From positions 124,669,896-124,733,895 of the forward strand of contig OX328123.1 of the NCBI GenBank assembly GCA_946811695.1: a stretch of 64,000 bases of DNA, written 5' to 3'. The translations under genes were made by a program, and so were the position numbers. How positions within the stretch are numbered: the stretch's first letter is position 1; every line of letters starts with the position of its first letter. This DNA comes from Gonocerus acuteangulatus. Taxonomy: Eukaryota; Arthropoda; Insecta; Hemiptera; Coreidae. The notes beneath the pieces are model-generated. The model searched no databases. It was not told where the DNA came from and saw only the letters and a list, made by a program, of their open reading frames with translations. This document shows, piece after piece, positions 45,951 through 54,947 of this stretch.

Positions 45951-48900
45951 TGTCTGTTAACACGATAGCGGCCAGAGTTTTTGTTTTTTCGTCACGAAAC
46001 TTGGTATATAGCATTCAATTAGCAAACGATTGAACGAGTTCGTTAACCACCAATGTCGGTCCACCGGAAGGGGGGGTTTACCCCGAACCCAAAACACTTA
46101 TTTGACTATGTCAGCCGTAATATTTGTTATATTTCAACGAAACTTGGTATTCGTAGTGTTAATATAGAGAGAAAAGTGAGATATAAATATGAACTAAATC
46201 GGTTCATTAGAACGGGGGGTTTACTCCGGACCCACAATACCAATTCGCCACTACCAGCCGTGATTTTTGGTATATTTCGACGAAACTCGGTATTCGTAGT
46301 GCTAATCCACAGGTAAATATGTGTTGTAAAAATAAACGAAATCGGTTCATTAGGAGGGGGGGTTTACTCCGGACCCACAATACCAATTCGCCACTACCAG
46401 CCGTGATTTTTGGTATATTTCGACGAAACTCGGTATTCGTAGTGGTAATCTACAGGTAAATATGTGTTGTAAAAAGAAACTAAATCGGTTCATTAGAAGG
46501 GGGGGGGTTTACTCCGGACCCAAATTCCTAATATACTCATACCGGTCGTAATTTCTGCTGTATTGTAACGAAACGCTGTATACGTCGTGGGTAACTCATG
46601 AGAAAGAAGTGTTGTAAAAATGAGCTGAATCGGTCAATCGGAAAGCGGGGGTTTAATTTGTAATATATTTGAATAGAAAAGCCGGCAGACGTAGGTTCAC
46701 AAAGCCGCCGCAAGGAGCGCTTTCTACCACTAGAGTGACTGTAGCCTGTTCCTGCGTTAGATCAAAATACGATAATATGAGGATTTTTGTATTTATTACG
46801 TAGTGTAGTAGGTACCATGTGTAAACATAACTCTGGATGCAAATTAATAATTGATCAGTTACTCATTACAAAATGAGAACTATTCACGTTTTTATTTTAT
46901 TTATGTAGGATATTTTAAACAAATTGTTCTGGAAAGCAGTCTACACTACCCAAATTCTGAGGAAAGTGCTTAGTTATGCAGCTCCTGCGTGACGGACTTT
47001 TATGTGATAAGAAGTAAGCAAACATCTTTCTAGAATAATCATCAATTAGAGTAAAAATATATTTAGTTCCACCAATAGATGTTTGTTCCATAGGCCCCAT
47101 TAGATCAGTATGAATTAGATCTAATATTTTTCTTGATTTCTTTGTACTGCTAGAGAAAGGTAATTTACTTTGTTTCCCTTTAAGGCATATTTCACAAGGA
47201 TTATCAGATATTTTTATATCACTAACACCAATAGCCATTTTTGAAATAATTTTCATATTCTTTCTAGACATATGACCCAACCTTCTATGCCAAAGAAGAT
47301 TATCTTCACTTACAGAAAATGCAATATTTTTATTTCCAAATAAAAGTCCTTCCTGCTTTAAGGTATTTAAAGTATTCAACTTATAAATTCCATTATTACA
47401 TCTGGCTGTTGCTATTACTTTGTTATCAGAATCCATAATTCGAGCACCCTTCTTATCAAAATTTATTTTATAACCTTTCTGTATAATTTTGCTAACAGAC
47501 AATAAATTAATTGCTGCATCAGGGGCAAAACTAACATCTTTAGCTTCTATATTAACAGGTTTTCCAAACACATTTAAATTTAATTCAACATTTAATTTTG
47601 AATTATTAGCGGTTGTAATATTTAAATTATTATTTTTAGCTGAGCTACAAATAAAATTATTCTTGTTATTGGTCAAGTGTGTTGAAGCACAAGAATCTAA
47701 ATACCATGAATTCTTTTCAATATTATTACCAGATAAGGAAGCTAGAAATGCTTAAGACTTATTTCCTTTATTAATATATTTTTGATTGCCTTTAAAACTC
47801 TTTTTATTCATAGAACAATTGGCTTTAATATGCCCAACCCTATTACAATTGAAACATCTAGGCAAATTTTTGTTATTAGTATTAGTATATAACACTGAAT
47901 CCTCAGAACTTAACTCAGGAGGTTTTATTTCCTGTAATAATTTGACCTTTATTGAGTCACCAGTAATTTTAATACCTGAACTTTCAAGTCCCATAATCAT
48001 AGGCCTAAAGTCGTCAGACAAACCTGCCAACAACAATGTGCCTACCCATTCATCATCAACCTTGAAGCCCATTTCATTTAATTTGTGAGCTGTAGATATA
48101 ATAGTATCACAATAGCTTTCAACTGAACTACAACTATCAAGTCTAGTTGTAAGGGTTCGAAGAAGTCCAACTCTTCTAGTTAATCCACTGTCCTCAAATG
48201 CACGTTCCAACGCTAACCATGCTTCCCGTGATGTCGAAGCATTTTTAATGTGTGAATAATTTACCTTATCAACTCCTAAAATTATTCGGGATAAAGCCTT
48301 CCGGTCCTTAGCTGGGTCAGGATCCTCTTGTTTTTCGATTACGCTCCAAAGATCATCCAACTGTAAATAAGCCTTCATTGCGAACTTCCAGTCGGAAAAG
48401 TTATCGCAGCCAACCAGCTTCTCCACTGGTGATAGGTTTAAACTCATTTTTGATAGACAATATTCACTAGTCACAATATTATTAGTACTTGGCCCATAAT
48501 CAATTAAGGATTATGGAAGCATAATTAATTAACACTATTAACATTTAAGTTAATAACGAGTATATTGTATACAGTCACATTGAGAAGGAAGAAGCGCCGC
48601 CATTACAACTGGTAAAAGAAGCGGTAGCTCTACATATAAGTACTAGATACTACAAAGAGATATGAAGTCTAACGATAGTGAACTTATCACAGTTAAAAAA
48701 AAAAATATTAAAGTCAAAATTCTAATCTGTTAGGGAAATTAATTAAAACTTACATAATTTTAAAATGCATACATTTATATATTAGGGTAAGTGACCCAAT
48801 AGTTGACACTTTAAGGAAGGGTTATTTTACTTAAAATAATTCTTTGCTTAGTTTTTGAAAATAATAAACTTTGAATATATCAAATTATTCGTCAGCTCAT

Positions 48901-50684
48901 TCTGTATGAAATTCACATAAACCAATTTTAGATACATTAAGTATTTCAAGTAAAATAAATCATTATATGCTGCCTTACTCTGGTCCTAATGTTGACACGT
49001 CTGCAGTAGGTCGGTGCCTAAGTTTGACTTTTCTGTTCCTAAGGATGACAGTGAGGGAAAATGAAAATAATACAACTTTATTCTTTAAACAAACTACCAA
49101 ATTGGATTGAAATCGTGCTGTTTTTCCTTCAACTTGAACTATACAATAATCACCTACTCTAATAACGTTAACTTTGTTTATAACTTGCTTATTACAGACA
49201 TTTTCATCATTCATCCCTTGGTCATTTTTGAACAATCTCTCTTCTTCTTTAACTTTTTGTGTAACTCATTGATGATGGTTTACTTAAACCTGTTGATTCT
49301 ACACAGTTCATGCTAGTGATGTCCTTCCTTCTTCAGGCGGAATGGAGGAGTCACCATCTTCCTCAGTCATGGAGTTTCTCACCTTATTTTTCCGATGAGA
49401 AGAATTTAAAAGTTATTTCTTGTAAGGGATTTTTCTTCTTTTTTGTTCAATCTAGCCTTCGCTCTTTTTTCTTGGTGATTTCAGCTGTGTTTTTTTTTTA
49501 ATGCAGGACTTGCTCCATTCATGAAATTTTAGCTTCCAACCTTCTTTAAACGTTCGGAAACCTGATACATCCATAGGTTGGTTAATGTGAGAAGCATTTG
49601 GAGGTACCGCCTGTTATAACCATTGTACCACAAATTGATTAAGAAGTTGTGTGACATTTCAAATTGCAGAAAACTATTATAAAAAGTTGCCTGTCAACAT
49701 TAGGAACAGAATGTCGAAATTAGGAAAACATGTTGTCAACTTAAGGTTCCAGTCATAAGAAATTAATAAAATCAGGATACATGAATTTCTAATGAAAATC
49801 TCACCTAAATGTTTTAGTATTCATCACTTACAACCATTTTCCTAAAGTTGACATTAGTGTCAAGAAAAGGAGCCCTGGTTGTTTATTGGGTTCCCAATGT
49901 TGACACTACCTTAAGCTCAAGATTTGTTTATTTAACTTGAGTCAAACCTTTTACAGTCCATAATTTAAGTATCATAGAGTTCATAGAAATCACAAAAATA
50001 CAATTTAATGCACGCATTACAAAAAAAAATCTTAAGAAATATTCTTAATCTCTTATCAAATTCACAAAGTGAAGAGAGCAGCAGGAGTTGACTCGAGGAT
50101 TTTTCATACTAAAATGGCTGCAGATGTTATTAACGGAGTTGCATAGTTGATCGGGTCAGTCGACATTATTCTTCAACACCAGTTCTTTCATTTGGATGCA
50201 AACTTATTGAATTCTCTTGAATCTAATTGTTATTTTTCAAATTTAAATTTGAAGTGTCAACTTAAGGAGCAGTGTCAACGATCGGGTCATTTGATGGCTG
50301 TTATCTTACTTGACATTTAGTTCTTTGTCCCATTATCTAAATCATATTTCAAAAATCTTTGAAGTCATCCATGCTTCTTTATTGATTTTCTACAGAAAGT
50401 GTTTATATGCTCTTTGAAACTTTTTAATTTTTTATGTTGTCTATAACCATTGTTTTTGAGTGTCATACATCTTAGCTCCTACAAGAAAGTCTTCCTTCAA
50501 GTCATTTTACCATCAGAAAATATTTTCCCTTTAAATTGAATAGGTCCATCTCAAATGTACTTTTTTTTTTCAACTCCATTGACGCAATACAGAGGTGCCA
50601 ATGAGAAATCTCCAGGTTTCAGACCTCATAAGCCATGAAAATACCAGTGATTTAAATGTGTATGTATATGTATATATATGTATG

Positions 50685-50738
<54 letters not shown>

Positions 50739-53700
50739 ATGATATAAAAGGGGGTGCTCAAGAAAGGGTCAGTTTCTGACATAGCAAAGAGTAGCATTCC
50801 TATTCAAAATAAAGGCTAACTTATATTTCATAAGTCCATCACAAATATTATCATTTGTCAATCAATAAAATAAATAAAAGAGTAATAAAAGAGATAGCAT
50901 TTGGCAGTGTTTAGTTGGCAGTATTTATTTTTTCAAAAAGGCAGTGTTAAGTAAATAGAAGAGTCCAAATATCTCGGCTAGGAGCGATAAGGTATACAAG
51001 TTCCCAGAAAGATAACGATAGAGGTGTTTCCAAGTATGAACAGGAAAATCCAGGGAAGGACGAAGAAGTCAGACACCCTTGGTGTGGTGGGAGTACGCCT
51101 CTATAAGTAGGGCCTTCTCCCACCACTCACTCTCACTCCAGCGCCGACGAAGGGCCAGAGCACTCACTCTCACTTCGACGCCAGCCAAGGGCGAGAGAGC
51201 ACCCTTTGCAGAACCAACTGGTCAGCCGACCCAAAGCACTTCACCTGGACATGATGGGGAGACACAACTCCAAGATCTAGCAGCCGACCATCCAGCTCCT
51301 CAACACAACTACAAGCAGCCTGCCTCTTCACTTCAAGAACATCATCCGTAAAATAAGCTGAGTATAACTCACTCACTGCCAATTTTTAAATAAATTCTTA
51401 AAGCTATCTAAATTTGCATAATGGCCAATAGTTATATTTTAATATATAAGATAATATTTTAAGTATGTTCTAAACATTTCTTAATAACCCAACATTGATA
51501 CAAATATGTGAGTCGAGCAAATTTTGTATTTAAGTTTATATCACAGCCAGCGGCATCTAAAATTATATCTTTTCTTCAATATAAGTCAATTATTTCCAAC
51601 TCTCTTTTATTTATAATGAACCTTTCTCCTGGTATTTAATATGGTCTCAACACATAAAATGACAAATGGTAAGAGATGATTCTAATCATATATTTCTCAT
51701 GCTTTTATTTCAGGAAATTTATTAAATTAATTTAATTATTCAAATGGTTATTCATAAGTCCGTATGTGGTGAGTTTGGTAATAGATTAAATGAACCCTGA
51801 GATTTAATGAAAATATAATATATAAACTTTACTAAATAAACTTTTCCTATATTAACTTTCAAATATATTCCAATTTTCTTTTTCTTCCCCCACCAAAACA
51901 CCACAATATATATATATATATTTCCCGACTTAGATTAAATTTGGTATAAATCTACATTGTGTGATTTAAAAGGCTGAACATTAATTAGCAGAATAATTCA
52001 TTAGCCAGCAGAATCTGCGCGCCGGAACACCTTTCTGTAAAATTAATATGAAAAAATCGTAGAACTTGCGGCATTGTATTTATAGGGTTTCATGTTTCTT
52101 AAAGTGGAGAATCAAATAAAACCTCATCTATAAACACAAAGAAAAGAAAAAAAAATACCTGTTGAGTTGCAGCAATAGCTTGTGAAGCTGCTGCAGCAAT
52201 CGCTGAACCACCAGCACCAATGTGCCCTAAAGAGTACACAGGTGCCACTGTTGATCCAACTTCTGTTCTACTTGTTGGCACTCTAATTTCTGGGATAATT
52301 TTTTCTACGTTAGCTCTCTTTACATCTGAACTACCAGAGTCTCTTCTTTTTTCTTCATAAAATCATCAAAACAGGTGAGTGAGGATATATAGAGTGTAAA
52401 TAAAAAATAATAATCTAGAAAGTCTGTTATTATTACCAGAATTATGATTGATTCTTTGAGAATTGAAATTGTAGCGATTTTCTTTTTGGCTTGAATTGGT
52501 TGCCACAATGTGATCCATGTCATGGGACCCTATAAAGGAACAACATGAAAAAAAAAATGTTATAAAATAATACTAACATTATGAAGACAAGAGACCAAAA
52601 TCTCAACAATTTTCTTGTGTAGGATAAAGGTCAAGGAATAAAATCAAATTAACATAAACGTCAACTTATAAAAAATGGCTCTACATGTTTCGCATTCATA
52701 GATGCATCTTCATTCACCAGCCAAATTGAATGAAGGTGATCCTTCCACTAGAATGGCCACGTCATTACTGAACCTGGCCATTCTAGCTGTAGCTACTTTC
52801 GTTTCATTTGGCTGTACCAAGTCTTTAGGCTCCTGAAAACGCATCCATAAATGAAAAACATGAAGAGCCATTTTTTTATAAATTGACATTTATGTTAATT
52901 TAATTTTATTCATTGACCTTCTGCCTACATAAGAAAATATTACTAATGCGCTGATATTCATATCTGAAAGATTGTTTGTATCATATAGGCGGAAAGTCAA
53001 AAATTAAAAATGGTTGACTATTTAAATACTTTATTGCAACTTCCCTACTACTTTCACGTAAATTGATCTTTCTTCAGAAACACGAATCTGGTTTGGTACC
53101 CTGCATGGTAGTAAACTAGTTCTTAAGTAGTTTTGGCTCCTGAAGATCCAACAATTCATGAGCAACCAGTAGAGTAGTTTGAATGAATAGTTGAAAAGAT
53201 TTTATTTTTTAACCTACTGCCAATATAATACAACAATTAATAATTTAGATTTAAATCATAATGAAAACAAAGAATTAAAAATTCTTAAAAATAATTATAG
53301 ATGTTCTAGGTAGTTGGTAACAGCTTATTCAGTCTTCAATTATTTTATATTACATTTTTGTTGTGGAAACGTTTCGGCTATAAGCCATTTTCAATCCAAT
53401 TATCTGTATGATTTTGCATTATTTTTTTATAAATTATAATCATCTGATTATGTGCTTGTAAATTTGATGTTATTTAGTTTGAGGAGGAACTCCAACAGGC
53501 AAGACCTGCCAACCCTCAGTCTTGCATATCTATTGCTCCTTTACAGAAGCAGACTCAAGTATATAAAATAATATGTAATAATTGAGGTAATAATAATATC
53601 ATCCCTGTAATAATAGAGACACGAACCATACATTTTAAAAAAATTAAATTTCCTCCTCAAACTAAATAACATCAAATTTACAAGCACATAATCAGATGAT

Positions 53701-54947
53701 TATAATTTATAAAAAAATAATGCAAAATCATACAGATAATTGGATTGAAAATGGCTTATAGCCGAAACGTTTTTAGAACAAAAATGTAATATAAAATAAA
53801 TGAAGACTGAATAAGCTGTTACCAAGTACCTAGAACATCTTAGTTTTCAACTTAGGATCTACACATATAATTATAGATATTCATACTTTTTTCTAATATT
53901 TCAGTAATCCCACTATTATCAGCTTCTAATTCTAACTTAAATTTATGTGTTTCTTGATCCAGTCGTCGAAGATACCTTGCAACTAAATCATACATTTGAT
54001 TTGATAGCTGAACTTTTTCATCTGAAATTGAACAAAATTTATATTAGATGTCTTTATTGAAAAAAGATAAACTTCGTTTTAATAGACTAAATGTACTTAC
54101 CAGCATCTTCTAATGTCTTATAATAATCTTTTCGTATTAATTCATATTCAGTCTCTTTTTCCATTGGCTTCATTCTTTTTGCATTTGAGAAGAAAAGCTT
54201 AACTCTTTTTTCTATACTATCCATTGAATCTAAAATACAGTAAATATATTTACTAAGACAATGTACATTATATGCTAGCAGAAAATAGGAGTAATATGAA
54301 AAATTGCCTTACTCTGAACTTGCAAATCTAATTCACGCATTTCTGTGAATCTATCTCGGAGCTCTTGCGGTAAATGTTCTATCACTGGGAAAAAGAAAGA
54401 AATACAAATGGTTCATCCTAAATAAATGTAGATATGTTTTCTTTGATAAGATCAATAAACATACATAAACATATTCATCAGTGTGAGATAAACAATAAAA
54501 CTCGGCTAATTTTATGGACTACATAAACCTTTTTTGTACCACACTATGTCTTCAAAACATGAGATAATTCTATGTATATTTTACAAAGAAGGCTTAATGT
54601 TTTATGAATGAAGAGATATATTGATAATGAACTAAAAACAAATAACTTCCCGAATTTTCCATGACTCCTTAAATATCGAAATTATTGGAAAAGTTTAGTT
54701 ATCAGCAACTATTTTATGGCATCAAAATGATTCATGTTGGGCTTCCTTTAGGAACTCTTGTTATGCTGGTGAGTTTGGAACAATAAAATTGTATCCCAGT
54801 AAATATTCATAGGACACGGTTTCTCCATAGATTATTAGCTCAAATACATTTTTATTATTTGTTTAAAAATAAATATACAATAGTAATAAAGCAGTTAACC
54901 TTAAGTTCCAAATACTTACTTTCTAGATAATCTTCCAGGTACAACAT
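33531..54947 (-). CDS. ING3: Inhibitor of growth protein 3 (ING3), complete, 9 exons
   Basis: Subunit of the NuA4/TIP60 histone acetyltransferase complex that reads H3K4me3 through a C-terminal PHD finger (family knowledge). Exons, 5' to 3' on the minus strand: 54947-54920, 54384-54313, 54229-54101, 54021-53887, 52529-52437, 52352-52159, 40803-40616, 35822-35624, 33647-33531. They sum to 1155 nt, giving 384 residues (human 418). Start MLYLEDYLE. The ING N-terminal helical domain covers about residues 1-120 ([57 protein letters not shown]). The middle is Ser/Ala-rich and includes a [13 protein letters not shown] box. The PHD begins [17 protein letters not shown] and ends [20 protein letters not shown] then [13 protein letters not shown], with all eight zinc ligands (C4HC3) present. 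Introns between exons 6 and 7 and between exons 7 and 8 host the copia and solo-LTR insertions. The acceptor used for exon 6 (ttttatgaag) is purine-rich near the AG. Confidence 0.95.
33930..34070 (+). mobile_element. Helentron-like family 1 fragment
   Basis: Diverged reverse-complement match to the post-microsatellite block of the elements nested in copia: ggttaacaaactcattcaatc, ccaagttttgtgacgaaaaa, then tctggcgtgtatcgtgtta. Confidence 0.55.
34583..34860. repeat. Oscillating AATTACAATCGTAATCAC-type repeat with hAT-like end
   Basis: Begins CAGAGTTGGGTAAAATCA (a hAT-like TIR) and continues with many degenerate units of gtaattacaatcgtaatcac. Related to 60200-60242 and 61103-61870. Confidence 0.5.
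34861..35623. other. ING3 intron 8 remainder
   Basis: About 35048-35115 resembles 748-810. The rest is unassigned. Confidence 0.4.
35870..35913. repeat. Poly-A tract of about 44 nt next to ING3 exon 8
   Basis: A homopolymer in the intron about 50 nt upstream (minus strand) of the acceptor of the exon beginning at 35822. On the transcribed strand it is a long U run. Confidence 0.9.
36102..37144. mobile_element. Solo LTR, family L2, copy 1
   Basis: 1043 bp, from TGTAACGATATAAAAGGGGG to AACACCACA. Aligns along its length with 50735-51905. Contains a TATA-like ctataaaaaggg at about 36476, followed by a Pro/Ser-codon-rich GC patch, consistent with an LTR promoter and R region. Flanks are atat/atat, too simple to prove a target duplication. 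No internal retroelement sequence adjoins it. Confidence 0.7.
37360..37929 (-). pseudogene. hAT transposase C-terminal remnant
   Basis: Minus-strand frame 37929-37519 ends [12 protein letters not shown] at a stop. After a one-base shift the sequence continues [20 protein letters not shown] then FTFAN. The [VS]-[DE]-VER-x-FS-x-[YF]-K-N-[IV]-L motif is the hallmark of hAT-family dimerisation regions. Broken by a frameshift and stops. No TIRs found around it. Confidence 0.65.
37930..39555. other. ING3 intron 7, possible short TIR element
   Basis: About 38864-39364 is bounded by aaaaagtctggaaacac and, inverted, gaagtctggaaaacat. This could be a Tc1/mariner-like MITE, but the inverted match is short. 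The remainder shows nothing identifiable. Confidence 0.3.
39556..39870 (+). mobile_element. Helentron-like family 1 fragment
   Basis: Starts cactagctgtgcccacgact, a head motif common in arthropod HINE-type elements. A poly-C tract and the family-1 block (ggttaatgaacttgtttaatc, tgtgtatcgtattaac) follow. Confidence 0.5.
40910..41204 (+). repeat. tRNA-derived SINE, family S2, copy 1
   Basis: Box-A-like TTTGGCTGAGAGG and box-B-like GGTTAGAAACTCAG sit in a tRNA-like head. The body has ggggtccaaagtggggccct and gttcacccagcc, which aligns with the minus-strand copy at 58034-58182. Confidence 0.6.
42281..43496 (-). pseudogene. copia pol, RT-RNase H segment
   Basis: From 43496 leftwards: [12 protein letters not shown], then [16 protein letters not shown]. 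After a frame change near 43180-43235 it reads [64 protein letters not shown] and the RNase H motif [11 protein letters not shown]. The RT active-site box is HVDD rather than the family's usual YVDD. A second shift near 42410 precedes [14 protein letters not shown]. Broken by frameshifts. Confidence 0.85.
43497..44776 (-). mobile_element. Helentron-like element, family 1, copy A, nested in copia RT
   Basis: Begins (plus strand) AGCACTTTCC, then a hairpin (CTTTCCTcCGAAGGAAAG). A (TA)n core (43616-43732), a conserved block and three 143-bp tandem units (the word cggttcattag at 43986, 44129 and 44272) follow. An inverted copy of the start (GGAAAGTGCT) lies close to the other end, which reads gtgacggcctttt. 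The host coding sequence (QGKKA|KAIDLKW) is interrupted within a T run and can be rejoined without requiring a target duplication. T-T insertion, subterminal inverted repeats and a terminal hairpin fit Helentron-associated elements. Confidence 0.65.
44777..45739 (-). pseudogene. copia pol, integrase C-terminal half to RT start
   Basis: Frame from about 45739: [59 protein letters not shown] (integrase second Asp and Glu), [17 protein letters not shown]. An acidic linker follows, then RT start [18 protein letters not shown] and [11 protein letters not shown]. Open throughout. Confidence 0.85.
45740..46996 (-). mobile_element. Helentron-like element, family 1, copy B, nested in copia integrase
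   Basis: Same architecture and orientation as the copy at 43497: AGCACTTTCC start and hairpin, (TA)n core (45860-45949), units with cggttcattag near 46200, 46345 and 46487, and the gtgacggacttt end. It interrupts [10 protein letters not shown] in the T run of cttggtttttatgtg. Highly similar to copy A. Confidence 0.65.
46997..47751 (-). pseudogene. copia protease and integrase N-terminal half
   Basis: Frame directly after the gag stop: [16 protein letters not shown] (aspartic protease site in the D-S-[CG]-A-[ST] form). Then [28 protein letters not shown] and [15 protein letters not shown] (HH-CC zinc site), and [11 protein letters not shown]...[15 protein letters not shown] (first catalytic Asp). 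Ends at the nested insertion. A single in-frame TAA (47752-47754) separates it from gag. Confidence 0.85.
47752..48447 (-). CDS. copia gag polyprotein part
   Basis: 231 codons from ATG 48447 ([17 protein letters not shown]; an upstream in-frame GTG is less likely). UBN2/gag-like helical region ([33 protein letters not shown]), then a CCHC zinc knuckle [14 protein letters not shown] near the end. Ends in TAA, followed in the same frame by the protease. Structural nucleocapsid precursor of the element. Confidence 0.85.
   Translation of the reverse strand: MSLNLSPVEKLVGCDNFSDWKFAMKAYLQLDDLWSVIEKQEDPDPAKDRKALSRIILGVDKVNYSHIKNASTSREAWLALERAFEDSGLTRRVGLLRTLTTRLDSCSSVESYCDTIISTAHKLNEMGFKVDDEWVGTLLLAGLSDDFRPMIMGLESSGIKITGDSIKVKLLQEIKPPELSSEDSVLYTNTNNKNLPRCFNCNRVGHIKANCSMNKKSFKGNQKYINKGNKS
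48784..50295 (-). mobile_element. Decayed pogo-like DNA transposon
   Basis: Imperfect terminal inverted repeats: left GTGACCCAATAGTTGACAC, right (inverted) ATGACCCGATCGTTGACAC. On the minus strand about 49620-49500 reads [17 protein letters not shown] followed by RTFKEGWK, the conserved P-[PN]-[NH]-[AT]-[ST]-H-x-x-QP-[LM]-DV block of pogo/Jerky-type DDE transposases. Frame 49235-48975 contains [13 protein letters not shown], like their C-terminal region. Several stops; inactive. Confidence 0.6.
50575..50734. mobile_element. Left half of a Helentron-like element with (TA)n
   Basis: A conserved-type block (cagaggtgccaatgag...tttcagacctcataagcc) runs into a GTAT/TA microsatellite. It stops at the LTR at 50735; the other half resumes at 51906. 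Confidence 0.45.
50735..51905. mobile_element. Solo LTR, family L2, copy 2
   Basis: 1171 bp, from TGTAATGATATAAAAGGGGG to AACACCACA. Homologous to 36102-37144 but with an extra segment at about 51725-51870. TATA-like ctataagtaggg at about 51100. Inserted inside the (TA)n core of a Helentron-like element. Confidence 0.7.
51906..52080. mobile_element. Right half of the Helentron-like element split by the solo LTR
   Basis: A short TA run, then cccgacttagattaaatttggtataaa, a degenerate form of the family-2 post-core block. It ends with gccagcagaatctgcgcgcc and an aaaaaatcgtagaacttgcg-like stretch. It lies just upstream of ING3 exon 6 on the plus-strand map. Confidence 0.5.
52628..52919. mobile_element. 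Fold-back element with hammerhead-like core
   Basis: Arms of about 63 bp (52628-52690 and 52855-52919, inverted; ggtcaaggaataaaatcaaa versus its complement). Minus strand about 52714-52683 reads ATGAAGA, a TGCAT...ATGC stem, then GAAACATG. This is one base from the CTGANGA/GAAA hammerhead core found in Penelope-like element ends. Confidence 0.5.
53299..53840. mobile_element. Long fold-back element (about 190-bp arms)
   Basis: Arms 53299-53489 and about 53649-53840 are near-perfect inverted repeats around a ~160-bp loop. Each carries ggcttatagccgaaacgttt on the outward strand, again of the GGCT..AGCCGAAACGT type seen in Penelope-like terminal repeats. It lies in the ING3 intron between exons 4 and 5. 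Confidence 0.65.
54385..54919. other. ING3 intron 1
   Basis: AT-rich; no element recognised. Confidence 0.5.

Larger units (their letters stand above)
41871..48674 (-). mobile_element. Ty1/copia LTR retrotransposon in ING3 intron, with two nested insertions
   Basis: Identical-length 173-bp LTRs (41871-42043 and 48502-48674). Both are flanked by the 5-bp target duplication ATAGT (41866-41870 and 48675-48679). The primer site next to the 5' LTR (ATTATGGGCCAAGTACT, minus strand, about 48485-48501) resembles the internal initiator-tRNA-Met site used by Drosophila copia. A purine-rich tract (AGAAGGAG) abuts the 3' LTR. Coding order gag-PR-INT-RT-RNaseH identifies Pseudoviridae-type (copia) elements. 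Two Helentron-like insertions (43497-44776 and 45740-46996) split pol. LTR differences are few, so insertion is fairly recent. It lies in the same orientation as ING3. Confidence 0.92.

Noticed and set aside
47489..47755. Plus-strand frames opposite copia gag/pol (also 42424 and 47786)
   Set aside because: Antisense shadows of the retrotransposon coding frames.
53299..53840. Fold-back read as a microRNA-type hairpin
   Set aside because: The arms are about 190 bp and the layout fits a transposon inverted repeat; no evidence for a processed small RNA.
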